Shown here piece by piece: positions 17,392 to 25,477 of a stretch of 64,000 nucleotides of DNA; positions within the stretch are counted from its first letter, which is position 1, and each line of letters opens with the position of its first letter. This DNA comes from Streptomyces tendae. GTDB taxonomy: Bacteria; Actinomycetota; Actinomycetes; Streptomycetales; Streptomycetaceae. The stretch spans positions 5,394,001 through 5,458,000 of the forward strand of contig NZ_CP043959.1 in the NCBI RefSeq assembly GCF_008632955.1, read 5' to 3'. The notes beneath the pieces are model-generated. The model was not told where the DNA came from and ran no database searches. It was given only the letters and a program-made list of their open reading frames with translations. The position numbers and the translations under genes were made by a program.

Positions 17392-18249
17392 ATGTCTGGC
17401 CAGTCACTCCTCGTACCGGGGAAGCTCTCTCCCACCCGCCCCGTGCCCGGGAACATCCGCCGTCCCGAGTACGTCGGCAAGCCCGCCCCCACGCCGTACA
17501 CCGGCCCGGAGGTGCAGACGCCCGAGACGGTCGAGGCGATGCGGACCGCCGGCCGGATCGCGGCCCGCGCGATGGAGGAGGCGGCGAAGCTCATCGCGCC
17601 CGGCGTGACGACGGACGAGCTGGACCGGGTGGCGCACGAGTACATGTGCGACCACGGCGCCTACCCGTCGACACTCGGCTACCGCGGCTTCCCCAAGTCC
17701 CTGTGCACGTCGGTCAACGAGGTCATCTGCCACGGCATCCCGGACTCGACGGTGCTGCGCGACGGCGACATCGTCAACCTCGACGTGACCGCGTACATCG
17801 GCGGGGTGCACGGCGACAACAACGCCACGTACCTGGTGGGTGAGGTGGACGAGGAGAGCCGGCTGCTGGTGGAGCGCACCCGCGAGTCGCTGAACCGGGC
17901 GATCAAGGCGGTGCGGCCGGGCCGGCAGATCAACATCATCGGCCGGGTGATCGAGTCGTACGCGAAGCGGTTCGGCTACGGGGTGGTCCGTGACTTCACC
18001 GGCCACGGCATCAACACGTCCTTCCACTCGGGCCTGATCGTCCCGCACTACGACAGCCCCCACGCGACCACGGTCATGCAGCCGGGGATGACCTTCACCA
18101 TCGAGCCGATGCTGACGCTCGGGACGCACGAGTACGACATGTGGGACGACGGCTGGACGGTCGTCACGAAGGACCGCAGGCGCACGGCCCAGTTCGAGCA
18201 CACGCTGGTGGTCACGGAGACCGGGGCGGACATCCTGACGCTGCCGTGA
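17392..18249 (+). CDS. map: methionine aminopeptidase, type I
   Basis: Removes the initiator methionine from nascent proteins. The 285-residue M24A enzyme has an N-terminal extension with the PxxP-rich VGKPAPTPYTGPEVQ found in actinobacterial forms. All metal-ligand and catalytic positions are visible: His in VICHGIP, Asp in NLDVTAY, Asp in HGDNNATY, His in GHGINTSFH, Glu in TIEPML and Glu in QFEHTL. Streptomyces have more than one map gene, so this is one paralogue. It is followed by a terminator and then the iron-regulated haem oxygenase. Confidence 0.95.
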   Translation: MSGQSLLVPGKLSPTRPVPGNIRRPEYVGKPAPTPYTGPEVQTPETVEAMRTAGRIAARAMEEAAKLIAPGVTTDELDRVAHEYMCDHGAYPSTLGYRGFPKSLCTSVNEVICHGIPDSTVLRDGDIVNLDVTAYIGGVHGDNNATYLVGEVDEESRLLVERTRESLNRAIKAVRPGRQINIIGRVIESYAKRFGYGVVRDFTGHGINTSFHSGLIVPHYDSPHATTVMQPGMTFTIEPMLTLGTHEYDMWDDGWTVVTKDRRRTAQFEHTLVVTETGADILTLP

Positions 18250-18278
18250 CGCCCGGCGCGCTCGCGCCGCAGGTCCAG

Positions 18279-18306
18279 GGCCCGCTCTCCTCAGGGAGGG
18301 CGGGCC
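18279..18306 (+). terminator. map terminator
   Basis: GGCCCGCTCTCC pairs with GGAGGGCGGGCC (one wobble), followed by TTTC, 30 bases after the map stop. Confidence 0.75.
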
Positions 18307-18379
18307 TTTCGCGTACCCGGGCCGTGTGCCCGGGGCGCGGCCGGCGAAGTTCCCGACATGATGTCGGCAAGACATTGAC

Positions 18380-18398
18380 TTAGGTAAGCCTAACCATA
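18380..18398. promoter_or_regulatory. iron box (DmdR/IdeR-type operator)
   Basis: TTAGGTAAGCCTAACCATA closely matches the DmdR1/DtxR-family consensus TTAGGTTAGGCTAACCTAA. It sits immediately upstream of the haem oxygenase ATG (13 bases), downstream of a possible -35 TTGACT at 18375. Iron-replete repression is the expected consequence. Confidence 0.85.
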
Positions 18399-18410
18399 GA
18401 AGATCGGACC

Positions 18411-19058
18411 ATGGACTCCTTCTCGACCCTGATCCGCACCGCGTCGCACGAGCAGCACGTGGAGGCGGAGACCTCGACCTTCATGACCGATCTGCTGGGC
18501 GGACGGCTGGGCGTGGACGCCTACGCGCGCTACACCGAGCAGCTCTGGTTCGTGTACGAGGCACTGGAGTCCGGCGCGCGGGACCTGGCGTCGGACCCGG
18601 TGGCGGGCCCGTTCATCCGTCCGGAGCTGTTCCGGCTGTCCGCCCTGGAGCGGGACCTGGAGCATCTGCGCGGCCCCCGCCGACGCACCACGCTGACCGC
18701 CCTGCCGGCCACCCGGGAGTACGCGGACCGGGTCGCCACGGTCGCCCGCGAGTGGCCGGCGGGATACATCGCCCATCACTACACCCGTTACCTGGGCGAC
18801 CTCTCGGGCGGTCAGATCATCCGCGACAAGGCGGAGAAGACCTGGGGATTCGACAGGAAGGGCGACGGCGTCCGCTTCTACGTCTTCGAGGGCGTCTCCA
18901 ACCCGGCCGCGTTCAAGCGCGAGTACCGCGAGCTGCTGGACGGGGTCCCGGTGGACGATCTGGAGAAGCAGCGCATCGTGGCGGAGTGCAAGCGGGCGTT
19001 CGGCCTCAACTCGAGGGTCTTCCGCGCGCTGGGCGAGGAGTTCCCGCTGTCGGCGTGA
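18411..19058 (+). CDS. hmuO: biliverdin-producing haem oxygenase, HmuO-like
   Basis: Opens haem to biliverdin, CO and Fe2+, releasing iron from host or environmental haem. The 215-residue all-helical protein has the proximal-histidine region ASHEQHVEAE (His13/16), and the distal-helix glycines in HHYTRYLGDLSGGQIIR, which kink over the haem. EKTWGFDRKGDGVRFYVFEG and the C-terminal ALNxLFEEL-type region are typical. Controlled by the iron box at 18380. A broken haem-transporter ATPase fragment lies 2.2 kb downstream, suggesting that a haem-uptake locus once stood here. Confidence 0.93.
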   Translation: MDSFSTLIRTASHEQHVEAETSTFMTDLLGGRLGVDAYARYTEQLWFVYEALESGARDLASDPVAGPFIRPELFRLSALERDLEHLRGPRRRTTLTALPATREYADRVATVAREWPAGYIAHHYTRYLGDLSGGQIIRDKAEKTWGFDRKGDGVRFYVFEGVSNPAAFKREYRELLDGVPVDDLEKQRIVAECKRAFGLNSRVFRALGEEFPLSA

Positions 19059-19089
19059 GGCGAGCGGACCCCTTCCCGGACGCCGGTGA

Positions 19090-19119
19090 CCGGGCGGCAT
19101 CCTCGACGGTGCCGCCCGG
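19090..19119. terminator. terminator between haem oxygenase and PhzF genes
   Basis: A perfect 10-bp stem CCGGGCGGCA / TGCCGCCCGG with a 10-base loop lies between the two convergent stops. Confidence 0.8.
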
Positions 19120-19127
19120 CCGGCGGG

Positions 19128-19784
19128 TCAGCGCTCCAGTCGGACCCGGCCGCCGACCTCCGTCCAGCCGTGCGGCTGGGGTGCGGTGAGGATCTGGGAG
19201 CCCATGCCCTGGGTGATGTTCAGGGCGCGGCCCAGCCGGTCGGTGAGCAGCAGCGCCGCGGCGCCCGTCGCCTCGTCCTCGTCGATGCCGTCGTCCCGGC
19301 CGGGGAAGGCGCGGGCGCGGATCCGTCCGGCCGGCTCGTCGAGCCAGGCCCAGGCGTAGATCCACTCCCCCTTCGGGGGCAGGGTGAGCCCGTCCACCTC
19401 GGCGGCGGTGGCGTACTGCCGCAGGGTGCGCGGCGGCACCCACTCCGCCCGCGCCTCGATCCAGCAGAACTCGCCGTCCTGCCGGGCGCCCACGACCCCG
19501 GCGGGGGTGACGAGTTCGGGCACGTCCAGCAGCCAGGCGGTGCCGACGCAGGGGTGGCCCGCGAAGGGCAGGCGGGAGGTCGGGGTGTAGATGTCGATCA
19601 CCCCGCGCTCGGGGTCGTCGACGAACACGGTCTCGCTGAAGCCGAGTTTGGCGGCGAACTCCTGGCGTTCGTCCCGTCCGGGCATGACCGAGCCCTCGCG
19701 GACGACACCGAGCTCGTTGCCGTATCCGCCGCGGGGGCCGCAAGAGACACGCAGCACGTCGTAAGCAGTCACGGGGGCATTCAA
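19128..19784 (-). CDS. PhzF-family isomerase
   Basis: A 218-residue member of the PhzF/diaminopimelate-epimerase fold. Motifs are GYGNELGVV (region of the catalytic Glu), LPFAGHPCVGTAWLL (anion-binding loop) and EDEATGAAALLL in the C-terminal half. Family members catalyse proton shifts (PhzF in phenazine synthesis), but most, including this stand-alone copy, have no known substrate. The protein is shorter than canonical PhzF (~280 residues); the N-terminal domain looks abbreviated. Divergent from the serine hydrolase, with 212 bases between. Confidence 0.85.
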   Translation of the reverse strand: MNAPVTAYDVLRVSCGPRGGYGNELGVVREGSVMPGRDERQEFAAKLGFSETVFVDDPERGVIDIYTPTSRLPFAGHPCVGTAWLLDVPELVTPAGVVGARQDGEFCWIEARAEWVPPRTLRQYATAAEVDGLTLPPKGEWIYAWAWLDEPAGRIRARAFPGRDDGIDEDEATGAAALLLTDRLGRALNITQGMGSQILTAPQPHGWTEVGGRVRLER

Positions 19785-19996
19785 GCACCGTCCGCGCGCC
19801 CGTCGCCCCGGCGGCCCACGACCCGCGTTCCCCTCCCCTCTCGGGGGTGCGGCCCCGGGATGTCCCGTAGGGAGCGGGCCGGCGCGTCGGGGACGGCTCA
19901 GGGGCGGCCCTCGTCACCGCGTACGATCCCGCCGCCGTCCTTGATCACCAGGATGGTCCCGTCCGCAGCACCCACCGCCGCGATCGGAGCCCTTCC

Positions 19997-21160
19997 ATGA
20001 CCTCACGCACCACCGCCCGCGCCCGCGTCACGGCCGCCTCCGCCTTGCTCGCCTCCTCCCTGCTGCTCGTCCCCCTCGCCGGGACGGCCGCCGCACAGCC
20101 CGCCCCCGCGACCGTCACGGCCGCGCACACCGCGCCCCGGACCGGCGCGTTCGACCCGGCCGCGCTGGAGAAGGCGCTCACCGGCATCCCCGACGGGGAC
20201 GTCTCCGCGGCCCTGATACGGGTCGGCGGCAAGGGGAACTGGGCGGGCAGCGCGGGTGTCCGGGACCTGCGCACGGGGGCACCCGCGCTGCCGCACGCGC
20301 GCTTCCGGGCGGGCTCGACCACCAAGGTGGTCACGGCGGCGGTCGTGCTCCAGCTCGTCGCGGAGAAGCGTGTCGATCTCGACGCCCCCGTCACCCGCTA
20401 CCTGCCCGGCCTGCTCCCGCCGTCGTTCACCAAGCCCCCGACGGTGCGTCATCTGCTCACCTACACCAGCGGGCTGCGTCCCGGCGCGAGCCTCGGGTCG
20501 ACGACCGAGGAGATGTACGCCCACCGCTTCGAGACCCTCACCCCGGAGCAGGTGGTGGCCGCGTCCGTCGCCCAGGGACCGGCGTACGGTCCCGGCGAGC
20601 GGCAGGAGTACGGGAACATCCACTACACCGTGCTCGGCCTGCTCATCGAGAAGGTGACCGGCGACCGCTACGCACACCAGGCCGCCGTGCGGGTCTTCCG
20701 CCCGCTCGCATGCGGCACACCGGGTTCCCTGCGGGCCCGACCCCGCATCCACGGCCCGCACCACCGCGCCTACGCCGACATCGGCGGCCGGACCACCGAC
20801 GTCACCGAGTGGAACATGTCCGACCGCTTCGCGGCCGGGGACATGATATCCACCACCGCCGACCTGGAGCGGCTGGTGTTCGGCCTGTTCGGCGGCAAGG
20901 TGGTCCCCCGGCCGCTGCTGGACCAGATGCTCACCGTCCCCCGCGTCGACGGCGCCACCTACGGGATGGCGCTCGAGCGGTACGTGATCGGCGGCCGGGA
21001 GATCTGGGGCAAGACCGGTTCCCGCCCTGGCTACCACACGGTGCTGGCGGCCACCCGGGACCTGTCCCGCACGGTCGTCTACTCGGTCAACGCCAAGAGC
21101 GCCCGCGAGGACGGCTTCCCGCTCGTCCGGCGCTTCGCCCTGCCGGCCTTCGAGAGCTGA
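19997..21160 (+). CDS. secreted serine hydrolase, class C beta-lactamase/DD-peptidase family, with an out-of-frame patch
   Basis: The 387-residue exported protein has a signal peptide (residues 1-34, cleavage near GTAAAQPA). It has the SxxK nucleophile motif in AGSTTKVV, the YxN motif as EYGNIHY and a C-terminal KTGSRPGYHT triad. Between about 20708 and 20745 the frame reads ...PLACGTPGSLRARPRIHG, whereas the next frame gives the family's PLGMRHTGFPAGP. Three single-base losses (near 20708, 20738 and 20744) cancel out, leaving the ORF open but scrambling ~12 residues. Start ATG has GGAG upstream. Likely acts on peptidoglycan peptides or an ester; the true substrate is unknown. Confidence 0.85.
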   Translation: MTSRTTARARVTAASALLASSLLLVPLAGTAAAQPAPATVTAAHTAPRTGAFDPAALEKALTGIPDGDVSAALIRVGGKGNWAGSAGVRDLRTGAPALPHARFRAGSTTKVVTAAVVLQLVAEKRVDLDAPVTRYLPGLLPPSFTKPPTVRHLLTYTSGLRPGASLGSTTEEMYAHRFETLTPEQVVAASVAQGPAYGPGERQEYGNIHYTVLGLLIEKVTGDRYAHQAAVRVFRPLACGTPGSLRARPRIHGPHHRAYADIGGRTTDVTEWNMSDRFAAGDMISTTADLERLVFGLFGGKVVPRPLLDQMLTVPRVDGATYGMALERYVIGGREIWGKTGSRPGYHTVLAATRDLSRTVVYSVNAKSAREDGFPLVRRFALPAFES

Positions 21161-21175
21161 GAGCGGGCGGCACGC

Positions 21176-21215
21176 GGAAGGGCGCCCCCCGGGGGGGGAA
21201 GAGGGCGCCCCTTCC
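21176..21215 (+). terminator. serine hydrolase terminator
   Basis: GGAAGGGCGCCC pairs with GGGCGCCCCTTCC (one bulge) 16 bases after the stop codon; the loop carries an eight-base G run. Confidence 0.75.
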
Positions 21216-21318
21216 GGTGCGTGGCGACACCGGCGGGGGGACGTCTCACACGTCCCCGTGGCTCACTGAGCACCAGAGCGCCTTCTGGCAGCTGGGTTCG
21301 CCGGCCCAGGCGACCTGG

Positions 21319-21480
21319 CCGAAGGTGCTCGCGGTGCTGCGGGCGGGCCGTGTCGCGGCGGACGGCCCGCCCGGGGAGATCTTCACGGCGGCCCTGCTGA
21401 CGGAGGTCTACGACCAGCCCGTCGAGGTGCTGCCGCATCCGCGCTCGGGGGGGTGCTGGTGTTTCCCGTGCGGAGGGGTG
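21319..21480 (+). pseudogene. C-terminal fragment of a haem ABC-transporter ATPase (HmuV-like)
   Basis: The frame beginning PKVLAVLRAGRVAADGPPGE continues IFTAALLTEVYDQPVEVLPHPRSGG. This matches the C-terminal end of HmuV/BtuD-type ATPases, which usually finishes with a hydrophobic VLVxPxR. Here a run of seven G at 21447-21453 shifts the frame, and the next frame supplies VLVFPVRRG. No Walker A, signature or Walker B region precedes it; upstream sequence is unrelated. It is therefore a remnant of about 50 residues, left by deletion of a haem- or siderophore-uptake operon near the haem oxygenase. Confidence 0.7.
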
Positions 21481-21617
21481 ACGGCGGCGGCCGCCCGGGC
21501 GTCCCGGGTGGGCGGGCCTTCAGGTCACGGTGTGGCCGCTGTGCCCGGTCCCGGCGTCCGCGCCCGCGAGCGCCCCGGTAGGGTTCGCCTCCGGGAAGGG
21601 GAAGGTGAAGGAACCGG

Positions 21618-22619
21618 ATGAGCAGGGATCTCGGCCTTCGTAGGCTCCAGGGACTCGGGCCCCGCGGGCCCCGCCGCGTGCTGGTGGCGGCGTCCGTGAC
21701 CGCTCTGTCGCTGACGGCGGGCGGCTGTGTGGTGGTGCACGGTGAGCGCGAGGTGCTCCCGGCCGCCACCCGCGCCGAAGCGGCCGAGGCGCTCGAGGAG
21801 TTCACGGCCGCGTACAACGCGGCCGACAAGGCGTACGACGCCTCCCTGGACGCCGACCGCACCACCGGCGCGCTCGCCGACATCGACGGGGCGCGGCTGA
21901 AGGCGGGCAAGGTCAACCACCCCGACGGCAACCCGCGTCACGCGCCGCTGGAGCTGACGGACGCGAAGTTCACCATCCCCGCGAAGGCGGGCTGGCCGCG
22001 CTGGTTCCTCGCGGACACGGCCGCCAACAAGGGCGGTGACGTCCGCTGGCTGCTGGTGTTCACCCGTGACGCCCTGGCCGATCCCTGGGAGGTGGCGTTC
22101 CTGACGCTGGTCTCCCCGGACGACATACCGGAGTTCAAGACGGACAAGGACGGCTGGGCCGAGGCGGTCCCCGCGAACTCCACAGAAGTGGCCGTCGCAC
22201 CCGGCGAGTTGAGCGAGAAGTACGCCACGTATCTGAAGGACGGCGGGGACGGGTTCGCGGACGGCCCGCACACCAGCGGGTGGCGGGACACCCGGCAGAA
22301 GCAGTCGGTGCGGCCGGGTCTGGCCACGCAGTACATCGACGAGCCGATGGTGAACGGCGACTACGCGCCGCTGGCGCTGCGCACCGCGGACGGCGGGGCG
22401 CTGGTCTTCTTCACCACGCGGCACTTCGAGAAGCAGACGGCGGCGGCGGGGGCGTCGGTGCCGACACCGAACGAGGACGTGCTGGCGCTGACCAGCGGGG
22501 AGATACGGCAGTCGCTGACGATGGAGTTCGTCTCCAACGAGGTGGCGCTGGACCCGGCGGACGGTCCGGTGGAGGTCCTGGGGCGGATCCAGGGGCTGAC
22601 GGCCGCGAAGGGCGAGTGA
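21618..22619 (+). CDS. lipoprotein of unknown function
   Basis: The 333-residue protein has a basic N-terminus, a hydrophobic signal and the lipobox SLTAGGC (Cys near residue 37), so it should be lipid-anchored outside the membrane. The mature part has a helical start (EAAEALEEFTAAYNAADKAYDASL) and a mixed domain with KFTIPAKAGWPRWFLAD and RWLLVFTRDA. No enzyme motif is seen. Start supported by GAAGGAACC. Similar lipoproteins are conserved in Streptomyces. Convergent with the prim-pol-like gene, 43 bases apart. Confidence 0.8.
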   Translation: MSRDLGLRRLQGLGPRGPRRVLVAASVTALSLTAGGCVVVHGEREVLPAATRAEAAEALEEFTAAYNAADKAYDASLDADRTTGALADIDGARLKAGKVNHPDGNPRHAPLELTDAKFTIPAKAGWPRWFLADTAANKGGDVRWLLVFTRDALADPWEVAFLTLVSPDDIPEFKTDKDGWAEAVPANSTEVAVAPGELSEKYATYLKDGGDGFADGPHTSGWRDTRQKQSVRPGLATQYIDEPMVNGDYAPLALRTADGGALVFFTTRHFEKQTAAAGASVPTPNEDVLALTSGEIRQSLTMEFVSNEVALDPADGPVEVLGRIQGLTAAKGE

Positions 22620-22662
22620 CGGCGGGTCCGGTCCGGGAGGTGCGGGGCGCGCGGTCGCGGGG

Positions 22663-23397
22663 TCAGTGACGCAGGGGCCAGGCGGCTTCGGCGGGGCCGG
22701 TGTGCTCGCCGGCGTACCGGGCGCAGGCGTCCGTGAGGTACTCCAGCAGGCTGAGCGGGTCGGGGAGCGGATGCTCGGGTCCGCGAACCCAGTGCACCGA
22801 AGGGTCGTCGTCGCCGGGCAGGCGGGCGGGCGGTACCAGGACGTACGAGCCGCGGCAGTGCCAGCGCAGTCCGGGATGCTCGTCCATGGTCTCCGGATGG
22901 CAGTCCAGCTCGCAGGGCCACCACTCGTCCTCGTCCTCGGGAGTGCCGCGGGTGAGGGTGAAGAACAGCATGCGGCCGTCGTCGCTCTCGGCGACCGGGC
23001 CGGTCTCGACCCCGGCCTCCAGCAGCCGGCCGAGGGCCTCACGGCCCGCGTCGAGGGGGACGTCCAGGACGTCGTTCACCATGCCGGTGGCGGTGATGAA
23101 GTTGGCCTGCGGCTGGTGGCGGGCCCAGCGCTCGATCTGGCCGCGGTCGGTGGTGGACTGCGTCTGCCAGGCGAACGACACCGGGTGCCGGGCGGGGGTG
23201 GGGCAGCCCACGCGGTCGCAGGAGCAGCGGTATCCGGAAGGGTGCGCGGCGGGCGCGAGCGGCAGTCCCGCGTCGGCGGCGGCGAGCAGCAGGGCCTCAC
23301 GGCCGCCGTCGCCGGCGACCTGCTTCGGGCGGCGTCCGCGCAGCCACTGGGAGAGTTTGCCCTGCCGGCCGCTCCGGCCGCCGAACTCCGCGCTCAT
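22663..23397 (-). CDS. bifunctional DNA primase/polymerase-like protein
   Basis: A 244-residue protein resembling the N-terminal prim-pol domain found in many Streptomyces chromosomal and plasmid proteins. It has an entry helix EALLLAAADAGLPLAPAAHP, a Cys-rich loop YRCSCDRVGCPTPARHP and IERWARHQPQANFITATG. The region expected to hold the catalytic acidic pair reads DVLDVPLDAG, and later WWPCELDCHPETM may bind metal. There is no helicase domain, so it is a stand-alone copy. Whether it has polymerase activity is unclear. Confidence 0.75.
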   Translation of the reverse strand: MSAEFGGRSGRQGKLSQWLRGRRPKQVAGDGGREALLLAAADAGLPLAPAAHPSGYRCSCDRVGCPTPARHPVSFAWQTQSTTDRGQIERWARHQPQANFITATGMVNDVLDVPLDAGREALGRLLEAGVETGPVAESDDGRMLFFTLTRGTPEDEDEWWPCELDCHPETMDEHPGLRWHCRGSYVLVPPARLPGDDDPSVHWVRGPEHPLPDPLSLLEYLTDACARYAGEHTGPAEAAWPLRH

Positions 23398-23563
23398 CTA
23401 TCCCCTCGCCTCGCCGTCGTGCGCTCCAGCATGCCTCATGGTCCCACGTTCCTGCGCATCGGGGGGCCGGAGCCCACAATCAGTGCAGGTGGGACGAGGG
23501 TGATCCGTCGGGGCGAGAGATGACCGGTGGGGCGAACAGGACATGCGCACGCCGGGATGAACC

Positions 23564-23596
23564 GGACACCCGGGCGGCCGGACGGACCGGGTGTCC
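23564..23596. promoter_or_regulatory. inverted repeat in the divergent promoter region
   Basis: GGACACCCGG and CCGGGTGTCC are perfect 10-bp arms with a 13-base spacer, in the 239-base gap between the prim-pol-like gene and GDPD and 40 bases before the GDPD start. An operator or 5' hairpin is possible; the binding protein is unknown. Confidence 0.5.
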
Positions 23597-23636
23597 TTGC
23601 ACGCCGTGCCGGGACGGGCGCACCTACCGTGGCGGC

Positions 23637-24509
23637 ATGGTCATGTGGATCGCGTCGACGGCACCGGCCGCGCTGGTGTCCCTGGCCGCCCTGACGCTCA
23701 CGGGGCACGGCGGTCCGCCCCCGCTGGAGTGGGGCGAGGGCCCGCTGACGGTGGACTCGCTCCCCCGGGTGACGTACGTCGCCCACCGGGGCGGGGCGCG
23801 GGAGGTCCCGGAGAACAGCATGTCGGGACTGATGGCGGCGTACCGGCGCGGTACGGCACAAGTGCTGGACTTCGACACCCGGGTGCTGCGGGACGGCACC
23901 CCGGTGGTCTTCCACGACGCGACCCTGAACCGCACCACCTTCCTGGGCGGCGAGGTGCGCCGGCTGGACGCCGGGGAGTGGAAGGGCGTACGACTGCGTC
24001 CGCGCGACCGGCTGCCGGGGAGCTGGCGGTCGGAGCGGCCGCCGACGGTCGAGGAGGTGCTGGACCGGCTGGGCGGGCGGATCGTGCTGATGCTGGAGCT
24101 GAAGGACCCGGGCGGGCTCGACCGGGTGGCGGGGATGCTGCGGGCGCGGGGTCTGACCCGCTCGGTGTTCGTCAACACCAACGACCCGGCGGTCGCGGAG
24201 CGGGTGCACCGCGCGGGTCTGCTGACGCAGTTGTGGCGCTCGGCCGACCAGATGCGCGGCGACCGCCCCGAGCGCTGGCGCTCCTGGGTCGACCTGCTCG
24301 ACGTCGACATCCGGGCGCGGGACGCCGACGTGCGGCGCGCGGTGCGCTCGGGCGTCCCGCGGGTGTGGGCGCACACCGTCGTCACCCCGGCCCAGCGCGA
24401 CCGGGCCCTGGCCCTCGGCTGCGACGGCGTCCTCACGGACGCGCCGGGACGGCTGGCCCGGTACCGGTGGCGGGTGCCGGGGCCGGTGAGCGCGGTGACG
24501 GGGCGCTGA
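23637..24509 (+). CDS. glycerophosphodiester phosphodiesterase
   Basis: Hydrolyses glycerophosphodiesters to an alcohol and glycerol-3-phosphate, scavenging phosphate and glycerol. The 290-residue protein has an N-terminal hydrophobic segment (residues 3-22), so it is exported or anchored. The TIM-barrel motifs are present: VAHRGGAREVPENSM (His/Arg, Glu), LDFDTRVLRDGTPVVFHD (metal Asp, His), MLELKDPG and LGCDGVLTDAPGRL. The start codon has no ribosome-binding site; TACCGT lies six bases upstream, suggesting leaderless mRNA. Convergent with the TetR gene. Confidence 0.9.
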   Translation: MVMWIASTAPAALVSLAALTLTGHGGPPPLEWGEGPLTVDSLPRVTYVAHRGGAREVPENSMSGLMAAYRRGTAQVLDFDTRVLRDGTPVVFHDATLNRTTFLGGEVRRLDAGEWKGVRLRPRDRLPGSWRSERPPTVEEVLDRLGGRIVLMLELKDPGGLDRVAGMLRARGLTRSVFVNTNDPAVAERVHRAGLLTQLWRSADQMRGDRPERWRSWVDLLDVDIRARDADVRRAVRSGVPRVWAHTVVTPAQRDRALALGCDGVLTDAPGRLARYRWRVPGPVSAVTGR

Positions 24510-24537
24510 GGCGGGCCGGCCTCCTCCCGGAGCCGGA

Positions 24538-25164
24538 TCAGCGGGGGGCGAGGCCGTTGAGGGCGTAATCGACGAGGGTGTCGGTGTAGTCGTGGCTGAT
24601 GGGGCCCGTGTGCTGCAGCCAGCGCTGGGCCAGGGGGGAGACGAAGAGTTCGAGCGCGATGCGCGGGTCGACGTCGGCGCGGATGTCCCCGGTGTCCTGG
24701 GCGGCGCGCAGCCGGTCGACGTAGAGCTGGAGCTGCGGTTCCAGCAGCTTGGCGACGAAGCGCCGGCCGAGTTCCTCGTTGACGAGGCCCTCGGCGGCCA
24801 GGGCGCGGGAGGGGGCCTCGAAGCCGGGGTCGCGCAGCTCGTCGACCGTGGCCCGCAGGACGGCCTTGAGGTCGGCGGCGAGGTCGCCGGTGTCGGGGAT
24901 GGCGTACGGCTGCCGGTCGGCGGCCCCGGCGGCCCGGGCGGCCTGGTCGGCCAGGTCCAGGAACGCCTCGAGCAGCACGTCCGCCTTCGACGGCCACCAG
25001 CGGTAGATGGTCTGCTTGCCGACACCGGCACGGGAGGCGATGCCCTCGATGGTGGTCTTCGGGTATCCCACCTCGGCGACGAGGGCGAGAGCGGCGTCGT
25101 AGATCGCGCGCCGGGAGCGCTCGCTGCGGCGCGTGGTGTCGGGGGCGGACTGGTTCTGGGCCAT
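24538..25164 (-). CDS. TetR/AcrR-family regulator
   Basis: A 208-residue repressor with an N-terminal HTH (TTIEGIASRAGVGKQTIYRWWPSK, about residues 36-60) and the TetR_C_11-like ligand domain (LLEPQLQLYVDRLRAAQDTGDIRADVDPR). An ATG at 25164. The region upstream carries the palindrome at 25221, a likely autoregulatory operator also placed to control the divergent small gene at 25268. The inducer is unknown. Confidence 0.9.
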   Translation of the reverse strand: MAQNQSAPDTTRRSERSRRAIYDAALALVAEVGYPKTTIEGIASRAGVGKQTIYRWWPSKADVLLEAFLDLADQAARAAGAADRQPYAIPDTGDLAADLKAVLRATVDELRDPGFEAPSRALAAEGLVNEELGRRFVAKLLEPQLQLYVDRLRAAQDTGDIRADVDPRIALELFVSPLAQRWLQHTGPISHDYTDTLVDYALNGLAPR

Positions 25165-25220
25165 GGCTCGAACGTATCAGGTTGACAAGACGCCACGTCT
25201 CGCCGGACAGTGAAGCCGGG

Positions 25221-25237
25221 CGAGACGAACCGTCTCG
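25221..25237. promoter_or_regulatory. TetR operator candidate
   Basis: CGAGACG-AAC-CGTCTCG is a perfect 7-bp inverted repeat in the 103-base divergent gap. A half-site CGTCTCG also occurs at 25196. Likely bound by the adjacent TetR regulator. Confidence 0.55.
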
Positions 25238-25267
25238 TCCCCTCATGTACGGCGAGAGGAGCACACC

Positions 25268-25477
25268 ATGGCCCGAGGTGGAGCCGGAAACATGCTGGGC
25301 GTCGGCGGCACCCGCCGGCACCTGGACCGTGAGGCCCTGCGCGGCGGCGGACGCGGCACCCGCATCGGCGGCGGCCCGGACCCGCGGACCCGGAAACGCG
25401 AACTGCTGCGCGAACTCCGGCAACAGCGCGACACCCGCCGGGAGACCGACGAGGGGAAGGAGAACGGCGCCGGCTAG
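25268..25477 (+). CDS. small basic Gly/Arg-rich protein (DUF6243-like)
   Basis: A 69-residue protein, MARGGAGNMLGVGG..., with Gly-rich N-terminal half and a charged helix DPRTRKRELLRELRQQRD. The LLGVGGxRxxL pattern resembles the Streptomyces small-protein family DUF6243. GAGAGGAG precedes the ATG. Its TAG stop shares the CTAG palindrome with the convergent Rsm22-like gene, so the two coding regions overlap by four bases. Confidence 0.7.
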   Translation: MARGGAGNMLGVGGTRRHLDREALRGGGRGTRIGGGPDPRTRKRELLRELRQQRDTRRETDEGKENGAG

